This document shows positions 9,317-18,521 of a stretch of 64,000 nt of DNA, piece after piece (positions within the stretch are counted from its first letter, which is position 1; the number at the start of each line of letters is the position of its first letter). A model generated the notes under the pieces. The model saw only the letters and a list, made by a program, of their open reading frames with translations, ran no database searches and was not told the origin of the DNA. The DNA is taken from contig JAKRSC010000024.1 in assembly GCA_022402565.1 (NCBI GenBank), positions 294,042 to 358,041 of the forward strand, written 5' to 3'. This DNA comes from Hydrotalea sp. Lineage in GTDB: Bacteria; Bacteroidota; Bacteroidia; Chitinophagales; Chitinophagaceae. The position numbers and the translations under genes are program-made.

Positions 9317-9691
9317 ATGACTCAAATGCCTCACAAACTTTGGAGTATTGAGCCTCAAGAGCTTTATTTAAAAGTTACAATTCAAGGCGAATGGTCATTT
9401 GCTTCTATGAAAGAGGGTATTGAAGCTGTTAAAGAAACTGCAAACCAATTAGGCTTTCATAGAATATTCATTGATGCAAGAAATCAACCTCCTGTTTTAA
9501 CGATACTACAAAGATTTGAAATAGGAGAATACATGTCAAAAGCATGGGGCAGTAAATATAAAGTTGCAGCCCTAGGCCCAAATAAAATACCTTCCACATT
9601 CACAGAAACTGTTGCAGTAAATAGGGGTGTATTGTTTAAATTCTTTTCTGATGAAATACTTGCACTCAATTGGCTAATGAAAGATATTTGA
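9317..9691 (+). CDS. Small STAS/SpoIIAA-like protein
   Basis: 124 residues without signal peptide or membrane segment. The pattern of a beta strand with a conserved-looking opening (LYLKVTIQGEWSF), a helix, then HRIFIDARNQPP and a helix resembles SpoIIAA-like/STAS domains found in many Bacteroidota proteins of unknown role. I do not recognise a catalytic motif. The stop codon overlaps the region just before the SRAP gene, whose ATG lies 2 bases after this TGA, so the two are probably cotranscribed; functional linkage is not established. Confidence 0.6.
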   Translation: MTQMPHKLWSIEPQELYLKVTIQGEWSFASMKEGIEAVKETANQLGFHRIFIDARNQPPVLTILQRFEIGEYMSKAWGSKYKVAALGPNKIPSTFTETVAVNRGVLFKFFSDEILALNWLMKDI

Positions 9692-9693
9692 TC

Positions 9694-10464
9694 ATGTGCT
9701 ATGATATTTCATTGATTGCTACTTTAGAGAAAATTCAACATTATTTTCCAAACCTAGATTGGTACGAAGAAATTGAACATAACATTACAATGAGTGCTCA
9801 TATTATGGGCCATGGTTTTCCTCTTCTTCCCGTTATTTATAAAAACAGACAATCAAATAGCATTTGTGGCAGATTGATGGAATGGGGCTGCATACCTCAT
9901 TATATCAACGATGAAGAAGGATTTAGAATAAAAAGAAATAGTATGCTTAATGCTAGGTCAGAACGAATGCTCACAGACAAGACTAGCTATTGGTATAAAA
10001 TTAGAAATAGAAGATGCCTACTTCCTGTAACAGGCATTTATGAACACCACCAAGCAAAAGGTATGAAAAAGAAAATACCTTTCTGGATAGGACTACAAGA
10101 GCAAAGTATTTTCTTTTTAGCTGGATTGTATTCTGTTGCTCAACTGGGCGATAAACAATCTGGAGAAATGACAAGCCGTTTTAGTTTTTCAATTTTAACA
10201 CAAACTGCCTCTACAGAATATGGTCAAATTCATAATGGCGGTAAACATGCTGGAAGGATGCCGCTATTTTTACACAAGCATCAATGGAATGAATGGCTTA
10301 GAGATGATACCAACTTAGATGAGTTAGAACAGCTTGTAGAGCAATCTAACAAAGAACCTAATATAGTCTACCACTCAGTTTTTACGATTAGAGGGAAATC
10401 TGAAAGACCAGATGGATTAACTGCTGATGCTCCTTACGATTGGGGGTATACAATAAGTGATTAA
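9694..10464 (+). CDS. SRAP-domain protein (HMCES/YedK family)
   Basis: A 256-residue SOS-response-associated peptidase-like protein that shields abasic sites in single-stranded DNA by forming a DNA-protein crosslink. The start is set at the ATG that places Cys at position 2, because Met removal exposing Cys2 is essential in this family; a longer frame would not. The other active-site residues are visible: Asn86 in NARSE, Glu117 in GIYEH, and His185 in GGKHAGRMP. The N-terminal region is longer than in E. coli YedK. It follows the STAS-like gene with a 2-base gap. No lexA-type site was identified. Confidence 0.9.
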   Translation: MCYDISLIATLEKIQHYFPNLDWYEEIEHNITMSAHIMGHGFPLLPVIYKNRQSNSICGRLMEWGCIPHYINDEEGFRIKRNSMLNARSERMLTDKTSYWYKIRNRRCLLPVTGIYEHHQAKGMKKKIPFWIGLQEQSIFFLAGLYSVAQLGDKQSGEMTSRFSFSILTQTASTEYGQIHNGGKHAGRMPLFLHKHQWNEWLRDDTNLDELEQLVEQSNKEPNIVYHSVFTIRGKSERPDGLTADAPYDWGYTISD

Positions 10465-10468
10465 TAAT

Positions 10469-12361
10469 CTATCCTTCTTGTTTTTCAGAAAGTTCTAACC
10501 AACGCATTTCTTTTTCTTCTAGAGTAACTGAAATTTTTTGTAACGAATCTGCTAATTGTTGCATTTGCTCAAATGACAAGTTAGGTTGTTGCATGTCAAT
10601 TACCAACTGCGCCTTCAGTTTTTCGAGTTCTGGCAAATCCTTTTCTAAAGTCTCCCACTCCATTTTTTCCTTGAAAGAAAGCTTTTTTGATTTTCCCGCT
10701 GCTTGTACAGCAACTATTTTTCCTTCAACCTTAACTTCAACAACTTCTTCTTGTTTTTTCTTCTCCTCTTCTGCCTTTAACCATAAACGATACTGCGAAT
10801 AATTTCCTGGAAAATCGCGAACATTACCCTCTCCTTCAAAAATGAATAAATGATCAACTATTCTATCCATAAAATATCGATCGTGAGAAACCAATAACAC
10901 ACAACCCGTATAATCAATAAGAAATTTTTCTAAAACAGCTAGTGTAGGCAAATCTAAATCGTTGGTGGGCTCATCCAAAATGAGAAAATTAGGATTTCTA
11001 AATAACACAGTCAGTAACTGTAAACGCTTCTTCTCACCACCACTTAATGAGTGAACATAGGTGTATTGCTTTTCAGGAGAAAATAAAAACAGCTGAAGAA
11101 ATTGAGCAGCACTCAAGCTTCCGCCTCCTGCAAGTGGAAAGCTTTCCGCAAATGATTTGACATACTCAATGACCCTTATTTGATTTTTTACTTCTAAACC
11201 CTTTTGAGAAAAGTTTCCAAAAACAACCGTTTCACCTAAATTAATCTTCCCGCTATCTGCCTGCTCTAAGCCTTGCAAAATTTGAAGAAAAGTGGTTTTA
11301 CCAGTTCCATTCTTGCCTACGATACCAATGCGTTCACCTTTGCTGAATGTATAGTCGAAACCTTTTAAAATCTGCTTTTCACCATAGCTTTTATACACTT
11401 TTTTCATTTCAACCACTTTCCCTCCCAGTCTCGACATTTTAACTTGTAATGTCATGGAAGCATCATCTAATTTTTGCTTAGCTCTTTCTTCAACATCATA
11501 AAAACGGTCGATTCTGCTTTTAGCTTTGGTTGTTCTTGCCTTTGGTTGCTTACGCATCCATTCTAATTCCTTTCTATATTCGTTTCTGGCCTTATCCAAA
11601 GAAGCGGCCTCACTTTCCATTCTTAGCGCTTTTTTTTCAAGATAATGTTCGTAATCTCCTTTATAAACAAATAGCTTCTCTCTTTCCAACTCCCATATTT
11701 CCTCACAAACAGCATCTAAAAAATACCTGTCATGTGAAACTAATAACAGGGTTACATTTTCCTGATTCAAATAATACTCTAGCCATTCTATCATTTCTAC
11801 ATCCAAATGATTCGTAGGCTCATCCATCATCAATAATGTATGCGTATGATCAAAGCCAATTTCAATAAGAACTTTAGCTAAAGCAACTCTTTTACGTTGT
11901 CCACCACTTAAAGCCGACAATGGCTGATCAAGATGATGGAGGTTTAGTTTCCCCAATATCTGTCTAACTTTCGATTCAAAGTTCCAAGCCTGTAACTCAT
12001 CCATTTTTCCTAATAAATCGCTCAAATCCTGCACACTATCTTTTTCCACCGCTGACTCGTAAGCGCGAATTAAATCCATCACAGGATGTGCCAACTGAAA
12101 AATATTCTCTAGTATACTAGCCTGTTCAATAAACTTAGGTTCTTGCTCAAAATATGCTACTCTCACATCTTTATGAATCCAAATACTACCTTCCTCAGGC
12201 GATTCCTGCCCTGCTAAAATTTTTAACAACGTAGACTTCCCTACCCCATTTCTTGCAACCAAGGCTATTTTATCGCCTTCATTTATGTGAAAACTGATTC
12301 CTTTAAACAATGGTTCTGAACGAAAAGATTTTGTGATTTGGTCGGCCGATAGATAATGCAT
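10469..12361 (-). CDS. ABC-F family ATPase (Uup-like)
   Basis: 630 residues with two ABC nucleotide-binding domains and no membrane segment. The first Walker A is ARNGVGKST and the second GKNGTGKTT; signatures are LSGGQRKRVAL and LSGGEKKRLQL; Walker B sites are MMDEPTNHLD and ILDEPTNDLD. A P-site-type linker lies between the domains (~245-310), and the C terminus is a charged coiled coil (~540-630), as in Uup. ABC-F proteins act on ribosomes or DNA intermediates rather than in transport. The start is the ATG at 12361; the TTG six bases upstream lies within the -7 box TAGATTTG. The gene converges on the SRAP gene with a 4-base gap. Confidence 0.92.
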   Translation of the reverse strand: MHYLSADQITKSFRSEPLFKGISFHINEGDKIALVARNGVGKSTLLKILAGQESPEEGSIWIHKDVRVAYFEQEPKFIEQASILENIFQLAHPVMDLIRAYESAVEKDSVQDLSDLLGKMDELQAWNFESKVRQILGKLNLHHLDQPLSALSGGQRKRVALAKVLIEIGFDHTHTLLMMDEPTNHLDVEMIEWLEYYLNQENVTLLLVSHDRYFLDAVCEEIWELEREKLFVYKGDYEHYLEKKALRMESEAASLDKARNEYRKELEWMRKQPKARTTKAKSRIDRFYDVEERAKQKLDDASMTLQVKMSRLGGKVVEMKKVYKSYGEKQILKGFDYTFSKGERIGIVGKNGTGKTTFLQILQGLEQADSGKINLGETVVFGNFSQKGLEVKNQIRVIEYVKSFAESFPLAGGGSLSAAQFLQLFLFSPEKQYTYVHSLSGGEKKRLQLLTVLFRNPNFLILDEPTNDLDLPTLAVLEKFLIDYTGCVLLVSHDRYFMDRIVDHLFIFEGEGNVRDFPGNYSQYRLWLKAEEEKKKQEEVVEVKVEGKIVAVQAAGKSKKLSFKEKMEWETLEKDLPELEKLKAQLVIDMQQPNLSFEQMQQLADSLQKISVTLEEKEMRWLELSEKQEG

Positions 12362-12364
12362 GCG

Positions 12365-12372
12365 CAAATCTA
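12365..12372 (-). promoter_or_regulatory. -7 box immediately before the ABC-F start codon
   Basis: TAGATTTG on the minus strand matches TAnnTTTG and ends only 3 bases before the ATG at 12361. A -33-like ATTG lies at 12394-12391, 18 bases upstream. Transcription would begin at or within the start codon, suggesting a leaderless mRNA. A second weaker box for the divergent kinase gene, TATATTGC (12375-12382, plus strand), lies within the same 20 bases. Confidence 0.55.
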
Positions 12373-12423
12373 ATTATATTGCAATGAATCCAATTCATCC
12401 TTAACCATTTTACAAATTAATCC

Positions 12424-14283
12424 ATGCTGAGTTTCTTTAACCAACTCTCCATTCGACATAAACTACTGGTATCCTTTGCTGGGATCCTACTAATTCCATT
12501 AATAGCATTAATCTATTCAAATTATCTCCAAAATCAAAAAAAAGAATTAGATGAAAAAATTGAATGGGCTAACAAACTTGAAAACAAACTCTATCAAATT
12601 ATTATAACAAGGCAAAGATTTCTTCAATATGAGTCAACTACCCCCGACTTTTTTAAAAACAATTCAACAGAATTACTGGAAAAAGAAAAGCAACTTAGAA
12701 AAGATATCAATCAACTACTCGCTTCTGTTGAGCATGTTAAAACACTCTTAGCAGATCCTACTAAAAATAATTTAGACAGTACTTTTCAAACTTTTCTTTC
12801 AGGTTGTAGGTATTTTGATACACTGATAACCATTATAAAACAAAAAGGTATTGAAGATTATGGATTGGAAGGTAATATGAGAAGTATTGCTCATCAATTA
12901 GAGGGATCGGATAACAGGCATTTATCGCAAATTCTTCAAATTAGAAGAAAAGAAAAAGACTTCCTCTTAAGAAAAAAAGAAGCTGATAAAATTGCTTGGG
13001 AAAACTTAGTGAATGAATATTCTAATTCATTAAAAAATCAAACTGCAACAGAAAAAATCTTACGAACATATATAGCTTCTTTTTATGAACTGTATGCAAT
13101 TGAATTAAAGATTGGCAACAACCAATCTGGAATAAGATCCCAAATGCTACTAGCTCATGAGGAATCTATTAAACAAATGAGTTCATTTTCTTCAGCTCTT
13201 TTACAATACTCATCTTTCAAAAGCACTACAATTCTTATTTTACAAGTAGTTTCCAATAGCCTGGGCTTCATTCTTTCGTTGGTATTTGCAATTTTAATTG
13301 CCTTTCATATAACTCAACCCATCCTACAACTTAGTAGATCTATGCATGAGGCTACATTAGCAACTCCAACTATGGATATGACAGAAATGAAAGATCTTGC
13401 AGAAAGATCAGATGAAGTTGGACTATTAACAAGACAATACAATAAATTACTACAACAAATAAAAAGTAGCTTCTTTATAATTAGACAAAATGCACAAACA
13501 CTTGAAGAGTCAAATAAAAAGTTACAAACACTGAATACAGAATTAAAAAACCGAGAATCGTATCTAGAAATATTAAACTCCCAAAAAGATAAATTTTTAT
13601 CCATGATATCTCACGACATGCGTGGTCCGCTTGTGAGTATTATGGGATTTATGGATTTTTACAAAGACAATTTCAATAGTCTTACTGAGGAAGAACTTCA
13701 GTTTGTATCGGTCAATATGAATACACACCTCAAACGTGTGGTTGAAATGTTGGATGGCATGTTATTATGGTCAAGAAGTCAAACTGGTGAACTAAAGGCC
13801 CAACATCAAATTTTACAATTAGATAATTTGGTGCATGAAGTAGTTGAAATTGCCAAACCCATAGCATCACAAAAGGATATTTCTATAAAAACTGTGCTAA
13901 TACCTGCAACAATTTGGGCCGACAAAAATATGGTGCAGTTTATGGTAAGAAATTTAATCAGCAACGCAACTAAATTCTCCCATCCAAAATCATCTATATC
14001 AGTTTCTTTAGAAAAGACCGAAAAAGGCCCCAGATTAGTTGTAAAAGACAATGGAGTTGGAATTCCCGCAGAAAATCTTCAACACTTATTTGATGGACAT
14101 GTGAATAAATCAACTTTTGGAACAGCTCAAGAGCAGGGGGTTGGACTAGGCATTGTGCTTTGCAAAGACTTCATAACCAAATGCTTCGGGAATATTCAAA
14201 TTGAAAGTGAAGTTGGTGTAGGCACCACTGTATATTTGCAGTTCCCTACACCTTCAACAATTCAACCAACCATTGAAGTGTAA
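12424..14283 (+). CDS. HAMP-domain sensor histidine kinase
   Basis: 619 residues. A membrane helix at ~13-31 and a second at ~273-300 frame a helical extracytoplasmic sensor region. A HAMP domain (~295-350) and coiled coil follow, then a DHp domain with phospho-acceptor His397 (ISHDMRGPL) and a HATPase domain with N box RNLISNATKF, G1 DNGVGIP and G2 GVGLGIVLCK. No response regulator gene is adjacent, so it is an orphan kinase here. The DHp and catalytic sequences resemble those of the TPR kinase at 29231. The ligand is unknown. Confidence 0.9.
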   Translation: MLSFFNQLSIRHKLLVSFAGILLIPLIALIYSNYLQNQKKELDEKIEWANKLENKLYQIIITRQRFLQYESTTPDFFKNNSTELLEKEKQLRKDINQLLASVEHVKTLLADPTKNNLDSTFQTFLSGCRYFDTLITIIKQKGIEDYGLEGNMRSIAHQLEGSDNRHLSQILQIRRKEKDFLLRKKEADKIAWENLVNEYSNSLKNQTATEKILRTYIASFYELYAIELKIGNNQSGIRSQMLLAHEESIKQMSSFSSALLQYSSFKSTTILILQVVSNSLGFILSLVFAILIAFHITQPILQLSRSMHEATLATPTMDMTEMKDLAERSDEVGLLTRQYNKLLQQIKSSFFIIRQNAQTLEESNKKLQTLNTELKNRESYLEILNSQKDKFLSMISHDMRGPLVSIMGFMDFYKDNFNSLTEEELQFVSVNMNTHLKRVVEMLDGMLLWSRSQTGELKAQHQILQLDNLVHEVVEIAKPIASQKDISIKTVLIPATIWADKNMVQFMVRNLISNATKFSHPKSSISVSLEKTEKGPRLVVKDNGVGIPAENLQHLFDGHVNKSTFGTAQEQGVGLGIVLCKDFITKCFGNIQIESEVGVGTTVYLQFPTPSTIQPTIEV

Positions 14284-14312
14284 CTTTTTAACATCTTTTT
14301 TGTTGAAATATT

Positions 14313-15545
14313 ATGAAGCAATTTGAAGTACCGTCTGTTTATAGAAGTGAATTAATCTCAGCTATTAAAGCTAGCCGAAAGAAAGCCGATAAACTTAAAA
14401 AAGACTTTTCGCCAACTAAAGTTGAGGCGGGTAAAGTAACATTCTACCTAGCTCGCCATTTTGGATTCTGCTACGGCGTGGAAAATGCTATTGAAATTGC
14501 TTTCAGAACAATTGAAGAAAATCCAGGAAAAAGAATCTTTTTGCTGAGTGAAATGATTCACAATCCGCAAGTGAATGCCGATTTGTTAGCCAAAGGAGTT
14601 CAATTTTTACAAGATACTTATGGCAACCAAATTATTCCTTTTGAAGATATTCAATCGGATGACATTGTTATAGTTCCCGCATTTGGAACAACGTTGGAAG
14701 TTGAAAGCCTCCTTCGAAGTAAAGGAATTGCTGTTGAGAAATACAATACAACTTGTCCCTTTGTAGAAAAGGTTTGGAACAGAAGTGAACAAATTGCGAA
14801 GAAGGGATACACCATTATAGTACATGGAAAACCAAAACATGAAGAAACCAGGGCTACGTTTTCACATGCTTCGGAACATAATGCAACTGTTGTGGTAAAT
14901 GATATGGAAGAAACTCAGGTACTCGCAAAATATATAACTGGCGAATTGCCTTCCGCTACATTTTATGAAACCTTCAAAGGTCGCTATTCTGAAAATTTTA
15001 ACGTTGAGCGAGATTTGCAAAAGATTGGTGTTGTAAACCAAACCACACAACTTGCAACCGATACGCAAGCTATAGCCGACTATTTGAAATCGGTTATGAT
15101 TGATCATTTTAACTTAGCTGCCGATCAAATTTCAGAACGATTTGCAGATACCCGTGACACGCTTTGTTATGCAACCAACGATAACCAATCGGCTGTAGTT
15201 GGTTTACTAGAACAAGAAGCAGATTTTGCCTTGGTAATAGGAGGCTATAACTCATCGAACACCTCCCACCTAGTTGAATTATGCGAACATAAGCTTCCTA
15301 CTTACTTCATAGATAGCGCCGATAAGATTTTAGGTAAAGATGAATTGATTCATTGCAACTGGCGTACTAAGGAAATCAGTTCTATAAAAGACTATTTTCC
15401 TAACCAATCTTCTGTTCGTATCTTAATTACTTCAGGGGCAAGTTGTCCGGATGCTTTAGTTGAACAAGTCATGGTGAAGATTGCATCTTTTTTTGATGCC
15501 GAATCTTTTATCAGTGCAGCTAAGGAAGAATTTCAAGCAGCTTAA
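14313..15545 (+). CDS. ispH: 4-hydroxy-3-methylbut-2-enyl diphosphate reductase
   Basis: IspH/LytB, the [4Fe-4S] enzyme that makes isopentenyl and dimethylallyl diphosphate in the last step of the non-mevalonate pathway. Cluster cysteines are Cys53 (HFGFCYGVENA), Cys148 (NTTCPFVEKVW) and Cys285 (DTLCYATNDNQ); the HGKPKHEET segment carries substrate-binding residues. At 410 residues it is longer than the ~316 of E. coli, because of an N-terminal extension of ~40 residues and an insertion at ~215-240, a long form I believe occurs in other Bacteroidota. Near the C terminus SGASCPDALVEQ matches the family. It lies 29 bases after the kinase gene. Confidence 0.93.
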   Translation: MKQFEVPSVYRSELISAIKASRKKADKLKKDFSPTKVEAGKVTFYLARHFGFCYGVENAIEIAFRTIEENPGKRIFLLSEMIHNPQVNADLLAKGVQFLQDTYGNQIIPFEDIQSDDIVIVPAFGTTLEVESLLRSKGIAVEKYNTTCPFVEKVWNRSEQIAKKGYTIIVHGKPKHEETRATFSHASEHNATVVVNDMEETQVLAKYITGELPSATFYETFKGRYSENFNVERDLQKIGVVNQTTQLATDTQAIADYLKSVMIDHFNLAADQISERFADTRDTLCYATNDNQSAVVGLLEQEADFALVIGGYNSSNTSHLVELCEHKLPTYFIDSADKILGKDELIHCNWRTKEISSIKDYFPNQSSVRILITSGASCPDALVEQVMVKIASFFDAESFISAAKEEFQAA

Positions 15546-15604
15546 GTATACAGCTCCACATTGAAGTTGCATTTGATTTTGCTGAAATCTTACTATATTT
15601 AAGC

Positions 15605-16900
15605 ATGAAGAAAATGCTACTTATAAGTGCAATTGCCTTAACTGCATTGCCATTTTCATTAAAAGCCCAAAATACACCCAACTATTTGCCACTGGTACAA
15701 CAAGTAAATCCTAAAGTGATAGAATGGCGAAGACATTTACATCAGTTTCCAGAACTTTCTAATCGTGAATTTAATACGGCAAAATATATTGCCGCGCACT
15801 TAAAGTCACTAGGATTAGAAGTGAAGGAAGGTATTGCAAAAACTGGTGTTGTTGCTATTCTAAAAGGTGGTCAACCAGGACCAGTAATTGGACTAAGAGC
15901 AGATATTGATGCATTACCAGTAAAAGAAAGAGTAAATATTCCTTTTGCATCAAAAGTGAGAGCTGAATATAACGGAGATACGGTACATGTTATGCATGCA
16001 TGCGGACATGATAGTCACACTGCAATACTCATGGGAACTGCAGAAGTATTGAGTAAGATGAAAAAAGACATCGCCGGAACAGTTGTATTTGTTTTTCAAC
16101 CTGCAGAGGAAGGTGCTCCAGCGGGAGAAGAAGGCGGTGCTTATTTAATGGTAAAAGAAGGATTACTTGAACAAGAAAAAATTGAAGTGATGTTTGGCTT
16201 GCACATCAACTCTCAAACTGAAGTAGGTACCATAAAATATACCATTGGTTCAACCATGGCTAGTTCAGATTGGTTTACCATTCGCGTGAAAGGCAAACAA
16301 ACACATGGTTCTCAACCTTGGGGAGGCATTGATCCTATTGTAACTGCCTCACAAATTATTGGCGGTTTGCAAACTATTGTTAGTCGTCAATCTCAATTAA
16401 CTAAAGCTCCTGTAGTAATTACTGTTGGAAAAATTCATGCTGGTGTTCGTGAAAACATCATTCCGGAAGAGTTGGTCATGAGCGGTACAATCCGAACACT
16501 TGATCCTGCCATGCAAACCGATGTTCATGAAAAAATAAAAACAACAGCTATCAATATTGCAAGAGCATGCGGCGCTACTGCTGAAGTAGAAATAGACACA
16601 AAAACCTTGGTCACCTACAATTGGCCTGATCTAACAAAGGCTATGTTGCCTTCACTCGAAAAAGCGGCTGGAAAGGGAAATGTAAAGGAAACTGAATGGA
16701 CAACAGGTGCAGAAGACTTTAGCTTTTTTTCTGCTAAAATACCTTCACTATTTTTCTTCTTAGGAGGTATGCCAAAGGGAATGAATCCCAAAGATGCAGC
16801 GCCTCATCATACGCCCGACTTTTTTATAGATGACAGCATGTTAGATGTGGGTGTAAAAGCGTTTTGTCAGTTGGTATTTGATTATGCAAAAAGGAAATAG
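15605..16900 (+). CDS. Secreted M20D amidohydrolase (IAA-amino acid/N-acyl amino acid hydrolase type)
   Basis: 431 residues with a cleavable signal peptide (MKKMLLISAIALTALPFSLKAQ). The M20D metal-site motifs are visible: MHACGHDSHTA (~residue 130-140), the catalytic EE in QPAEEGAP, HINS, and HHTPDF near the C terminus. A dimerisation domain sits between, with KGKQTHGSQPWGGIDPI. The family removes acyl groups from amino acids or hydrolyses amide conjugates; the exact substrate is uncertain. The -7-like box TATATTTA ends 3 bases before the ATG. Its 3' end overlaps the next gene by 17 bases, so the two are probably translated from one mRNA. Confidence 0.88.
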   Translation: MKKMLLISAIALTALPFSLKAQNTPNYLPLVQQVNPKVIEWRRHLHQFPELSNREFNTAKYIAAHLKSLGLEVKEGIAKTGVVAILKGGQPGPVIGLRADIDALPVKERVNIPFASKVRAEYNGDTVHVMHACGHDSHTAILMGTAEVLSKMKKDIAGTVVFVFQPAEEGAPAGEEGGAYLMVKEGLLEQEKIEVMFGLHINSQTEVGTIKYTIGSTMASSDWFTIRVKGKQTHGSQPWGGIDPIVTASQIIGGLQTIVSRQSQLTKAPVVITVGKIHAGVRENIIPEELVMSGTIRTLDPAMQTDVHEKIKTTAINIARACGATAEVEIDTKTLVTYNWPDLTKAMLPSLEKAAGKGNVKETEWTTGAEDFSFFSAKIPSLFFFLGGMPKGMNPKDAAPHHTPDFFIDDSMLDVGVKAFCQLVFDYAKRK

Positions 16901-17843
16901 CAAGAATAAATCCCGATCTAAAGAGCAGGATTTTTATACGTTTGTACTTTCAGTTGTTTGTTTGATTTTATTGAATGTACAAACAGTTGCACAAGATACA
17001 CCCTATGTGATGGTATTGGGTATTGCACAAGACGGTGGCTACCCGCATGTAGGTTGCAATAGAGGCTGCTGCAAGCTTGCATGGAAAAACTCTTCAAAAC
17101 AACGATATCCTGTTTCTTTGGCATTAGTTGATCCAAAAGAAAATCAGTGGTGGTTGGTGGAAGCATCGCCTGATATTAAAATGCAACTTCACTTATTTCA
17201 GAAAAAGACAAAAGGACGATACCCATTTCTTCCCAAAGGGATACTCCTCACTCATGCACACATAGGGCATTATACAGGATTAATGCAATTAGGTAGAGAA
17301 GCGTTAAACGCAAAGGAAGTTAGTGTATATGTACTTTCAAAAATGGCTAACTATTTAAAAAGCAATGGGCCATGGTCGCAATTAATAGAACTAAACAATA
17401 TTTCGTTAATTACTATTGCATCAGATAGTCTTGTTCAGCTATCAAATTACTGGAGTTTTCAAGCAATGACAGTACCACATAGAGACGAATTTTCTGAAAC
17501 AGCAGGTTTTTCCTTGTATAGCAAATCCAAGCGTTATCTTTTTATACCAGATACCGATAAATGGGAGAAGATGCATACAACTGTTCAAGAGTTAGTTGCA
17601 CAACACGATCTGGCCTTTCTAGATGCTACTTTTTTATCTGCTGAAGAGTTAGCTTACAGAAACATTCGTGAAGTTCCCCACCCTTTTGTGAAAGAAACAA
17701 TGCAACTGATACCTGAAACGTTGGCTAATAAAGTTTGCTTCATACATTTCAATCATACTAATCCACTTCTATGGAATAAGCAATCCAAACGCTTCGTAAT
17801 TCAAAAAGGATTTTTAGTAGCACAGCAAGGAGGGATTTACTGA
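16884..17843 (+). CDS. Exported PqqB-like metallo-beta-lactamase-fold protein
   Basis: 319 residues. A positively charged N terminus and a hydrophobic helix at ~18-37 suggest a signal peptide or anchor. The rest resembles PqqB: GIAQDGGYPHVGC, a CNRGCC cysteine cluster (Cys58, Cys62, Cys63), THAHIGHYTGL and a later HRDEFSETAGFSL. The metal motif reads HxHxGH (His124, His126, Gly128, His129): the Asp of canonical HxHxDH is Gly. No other pqq gene is near, so PQQ synthesis is not supported. I chose the ATG at 16884 over a TTG two codons earlier. It overlaps the amidohydrolase gene and may act with it outside the cytoplasm (inference). Confidence 0.75.
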   Translation: MQKGNSKNKSRSKEQDFYTFVLSVVCLILLNVQTVAQDTPYVMVLGIAQDGGYPHVGCNRGCCKLAWKNSSKQRYPVSLALVDPKENQWWLVEASPDIKMQLHLFQKKTKGRYPFLPKGILLTHAHIGHYTGLMQLGREALNAKEVSVYVLSKMANYLKSNGPWSQLIELNNISLITIASDSLVQLSNYWSFQAMTVPHRDEFSETAGFSLYSKSKRYLFIPDTDKWEKMHTTVQELVAQHDLAFLDATFLSAEELAYRNIREVPHPFVKETMQLIPETLANKVCFIHFNHTNPLLWNKQSKRFVIQKGFLVAQQGGIY

Positions 17844-17845
17844 TA

Positions 17846-18502
17846 CTATCTAGCTCCAAATAGTAAACTGCCTATACGTACAAGAGTACTTCCCTGCTCA
17901 ACAGCTAAAGAATAATCACCACTCATACCCATACTTAAGGTATCAAGTTTATATGAAACCAAACTTGCATTAGCTTGATCAAAATATTTTTTTAATTGTG
18001 TAAACTCCTGCTTAACCTGAACTTGATTTTCTGTGAATGATGCCATACCCATTAAACCTCGAACACGCACAAAAGGGAAATTATTTAGCTGGACTAAAAG
18101 ATTAGACAACTCATCCATATCAAGCCCAAATTTAGTTTCCTCTTGTGCAATGTGCATTTGAAGCAAGCAGTCTATAATTCTACCAACTTTAGTCGCCTGT
18201 TTATTCACCTCCTGTAATAGCTTGATGCTGTCAATTCCATGAATCATATGTACAAAGGGAGCAATGTATTTTACTTTATTACTTTGCAAGTGACCAATAA
18301 AATGCCAACGAATATCTTTTGGTAACTCCTCCTGCTTCTGCACCAATTCCTGTACATAGTTTTCACCAAAATCACGATGCCCCAGTTCGTACAACGCCAT
18401 TATATCTGAAACCGGCTTAGTTTTAGAAACTGCAACCAGTATAACATTACGTTCTGAACACCATTCCAACAAAGATTGATACACACTTACTTGAACAGAC
18501 AT
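17846..18502 (-). CDS. yggS: YggS-family PLP-binding homeostasis protein
   Basis: 218 residues with the alanine-racemase-like TIM barrel of the YggS/PLPBP family. The PLP-binding Lys27 lies in LVAVSKTKP, followed by the family motifs FGENYVQE, WHFIGHLQSNKVK and the C-terminal LSMGMSGDYSLAVEQGSTLVRIGSLLFG. These proteins bind pyridoxal 5'-phosphate and keep free vitamin B6 and amino acids in balance without catalysing racemisation. An exact TAnnTTTG box (TACTTTTG, 18514-18507) ends 4 bases before the ATG. The exported-protein gene upstream ends 19 bases away on the same strand. Confidence 0.92.
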   Translation of the reverse strand: MSVQVSVYQSLLEWCSERNVILVAVSKTKPVSDIMALYELGHRDFGENYVQELVQKQEELPKDIRWHFIGHLQSNKVKYIAPFVHMIHGIDSIKLLQEVNKQATKVGRIIDCLLQMHIAQEETKFGLDMDELSNLLVQLNNFPFVRVRGLMGMASFTENQVQVKQEFTQLKKYFDQANASLVSYKLDTLSMGMSGDYSLAVEQGSTLVRIGSLLFGAR

Positions 18503-18506
18503 ATTA

Positions 18507-18514
18507 CAAAAGTA
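18507..18514 (-). promoter_or_regulatory. -7 box adjacent to the yggS start codon
   Basis: TACTTTTG on the minus strand matches TAnnTTTG exactly and ends 4 bases before the ATG at 18502. No good TTTG was found at the expected -33 spacing, so support is from the -7 element only. If used, the mRNA would be leaderless or nearly so. Confidence 0.45.
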
Positions 18515-18521
18515 TTTTCAT

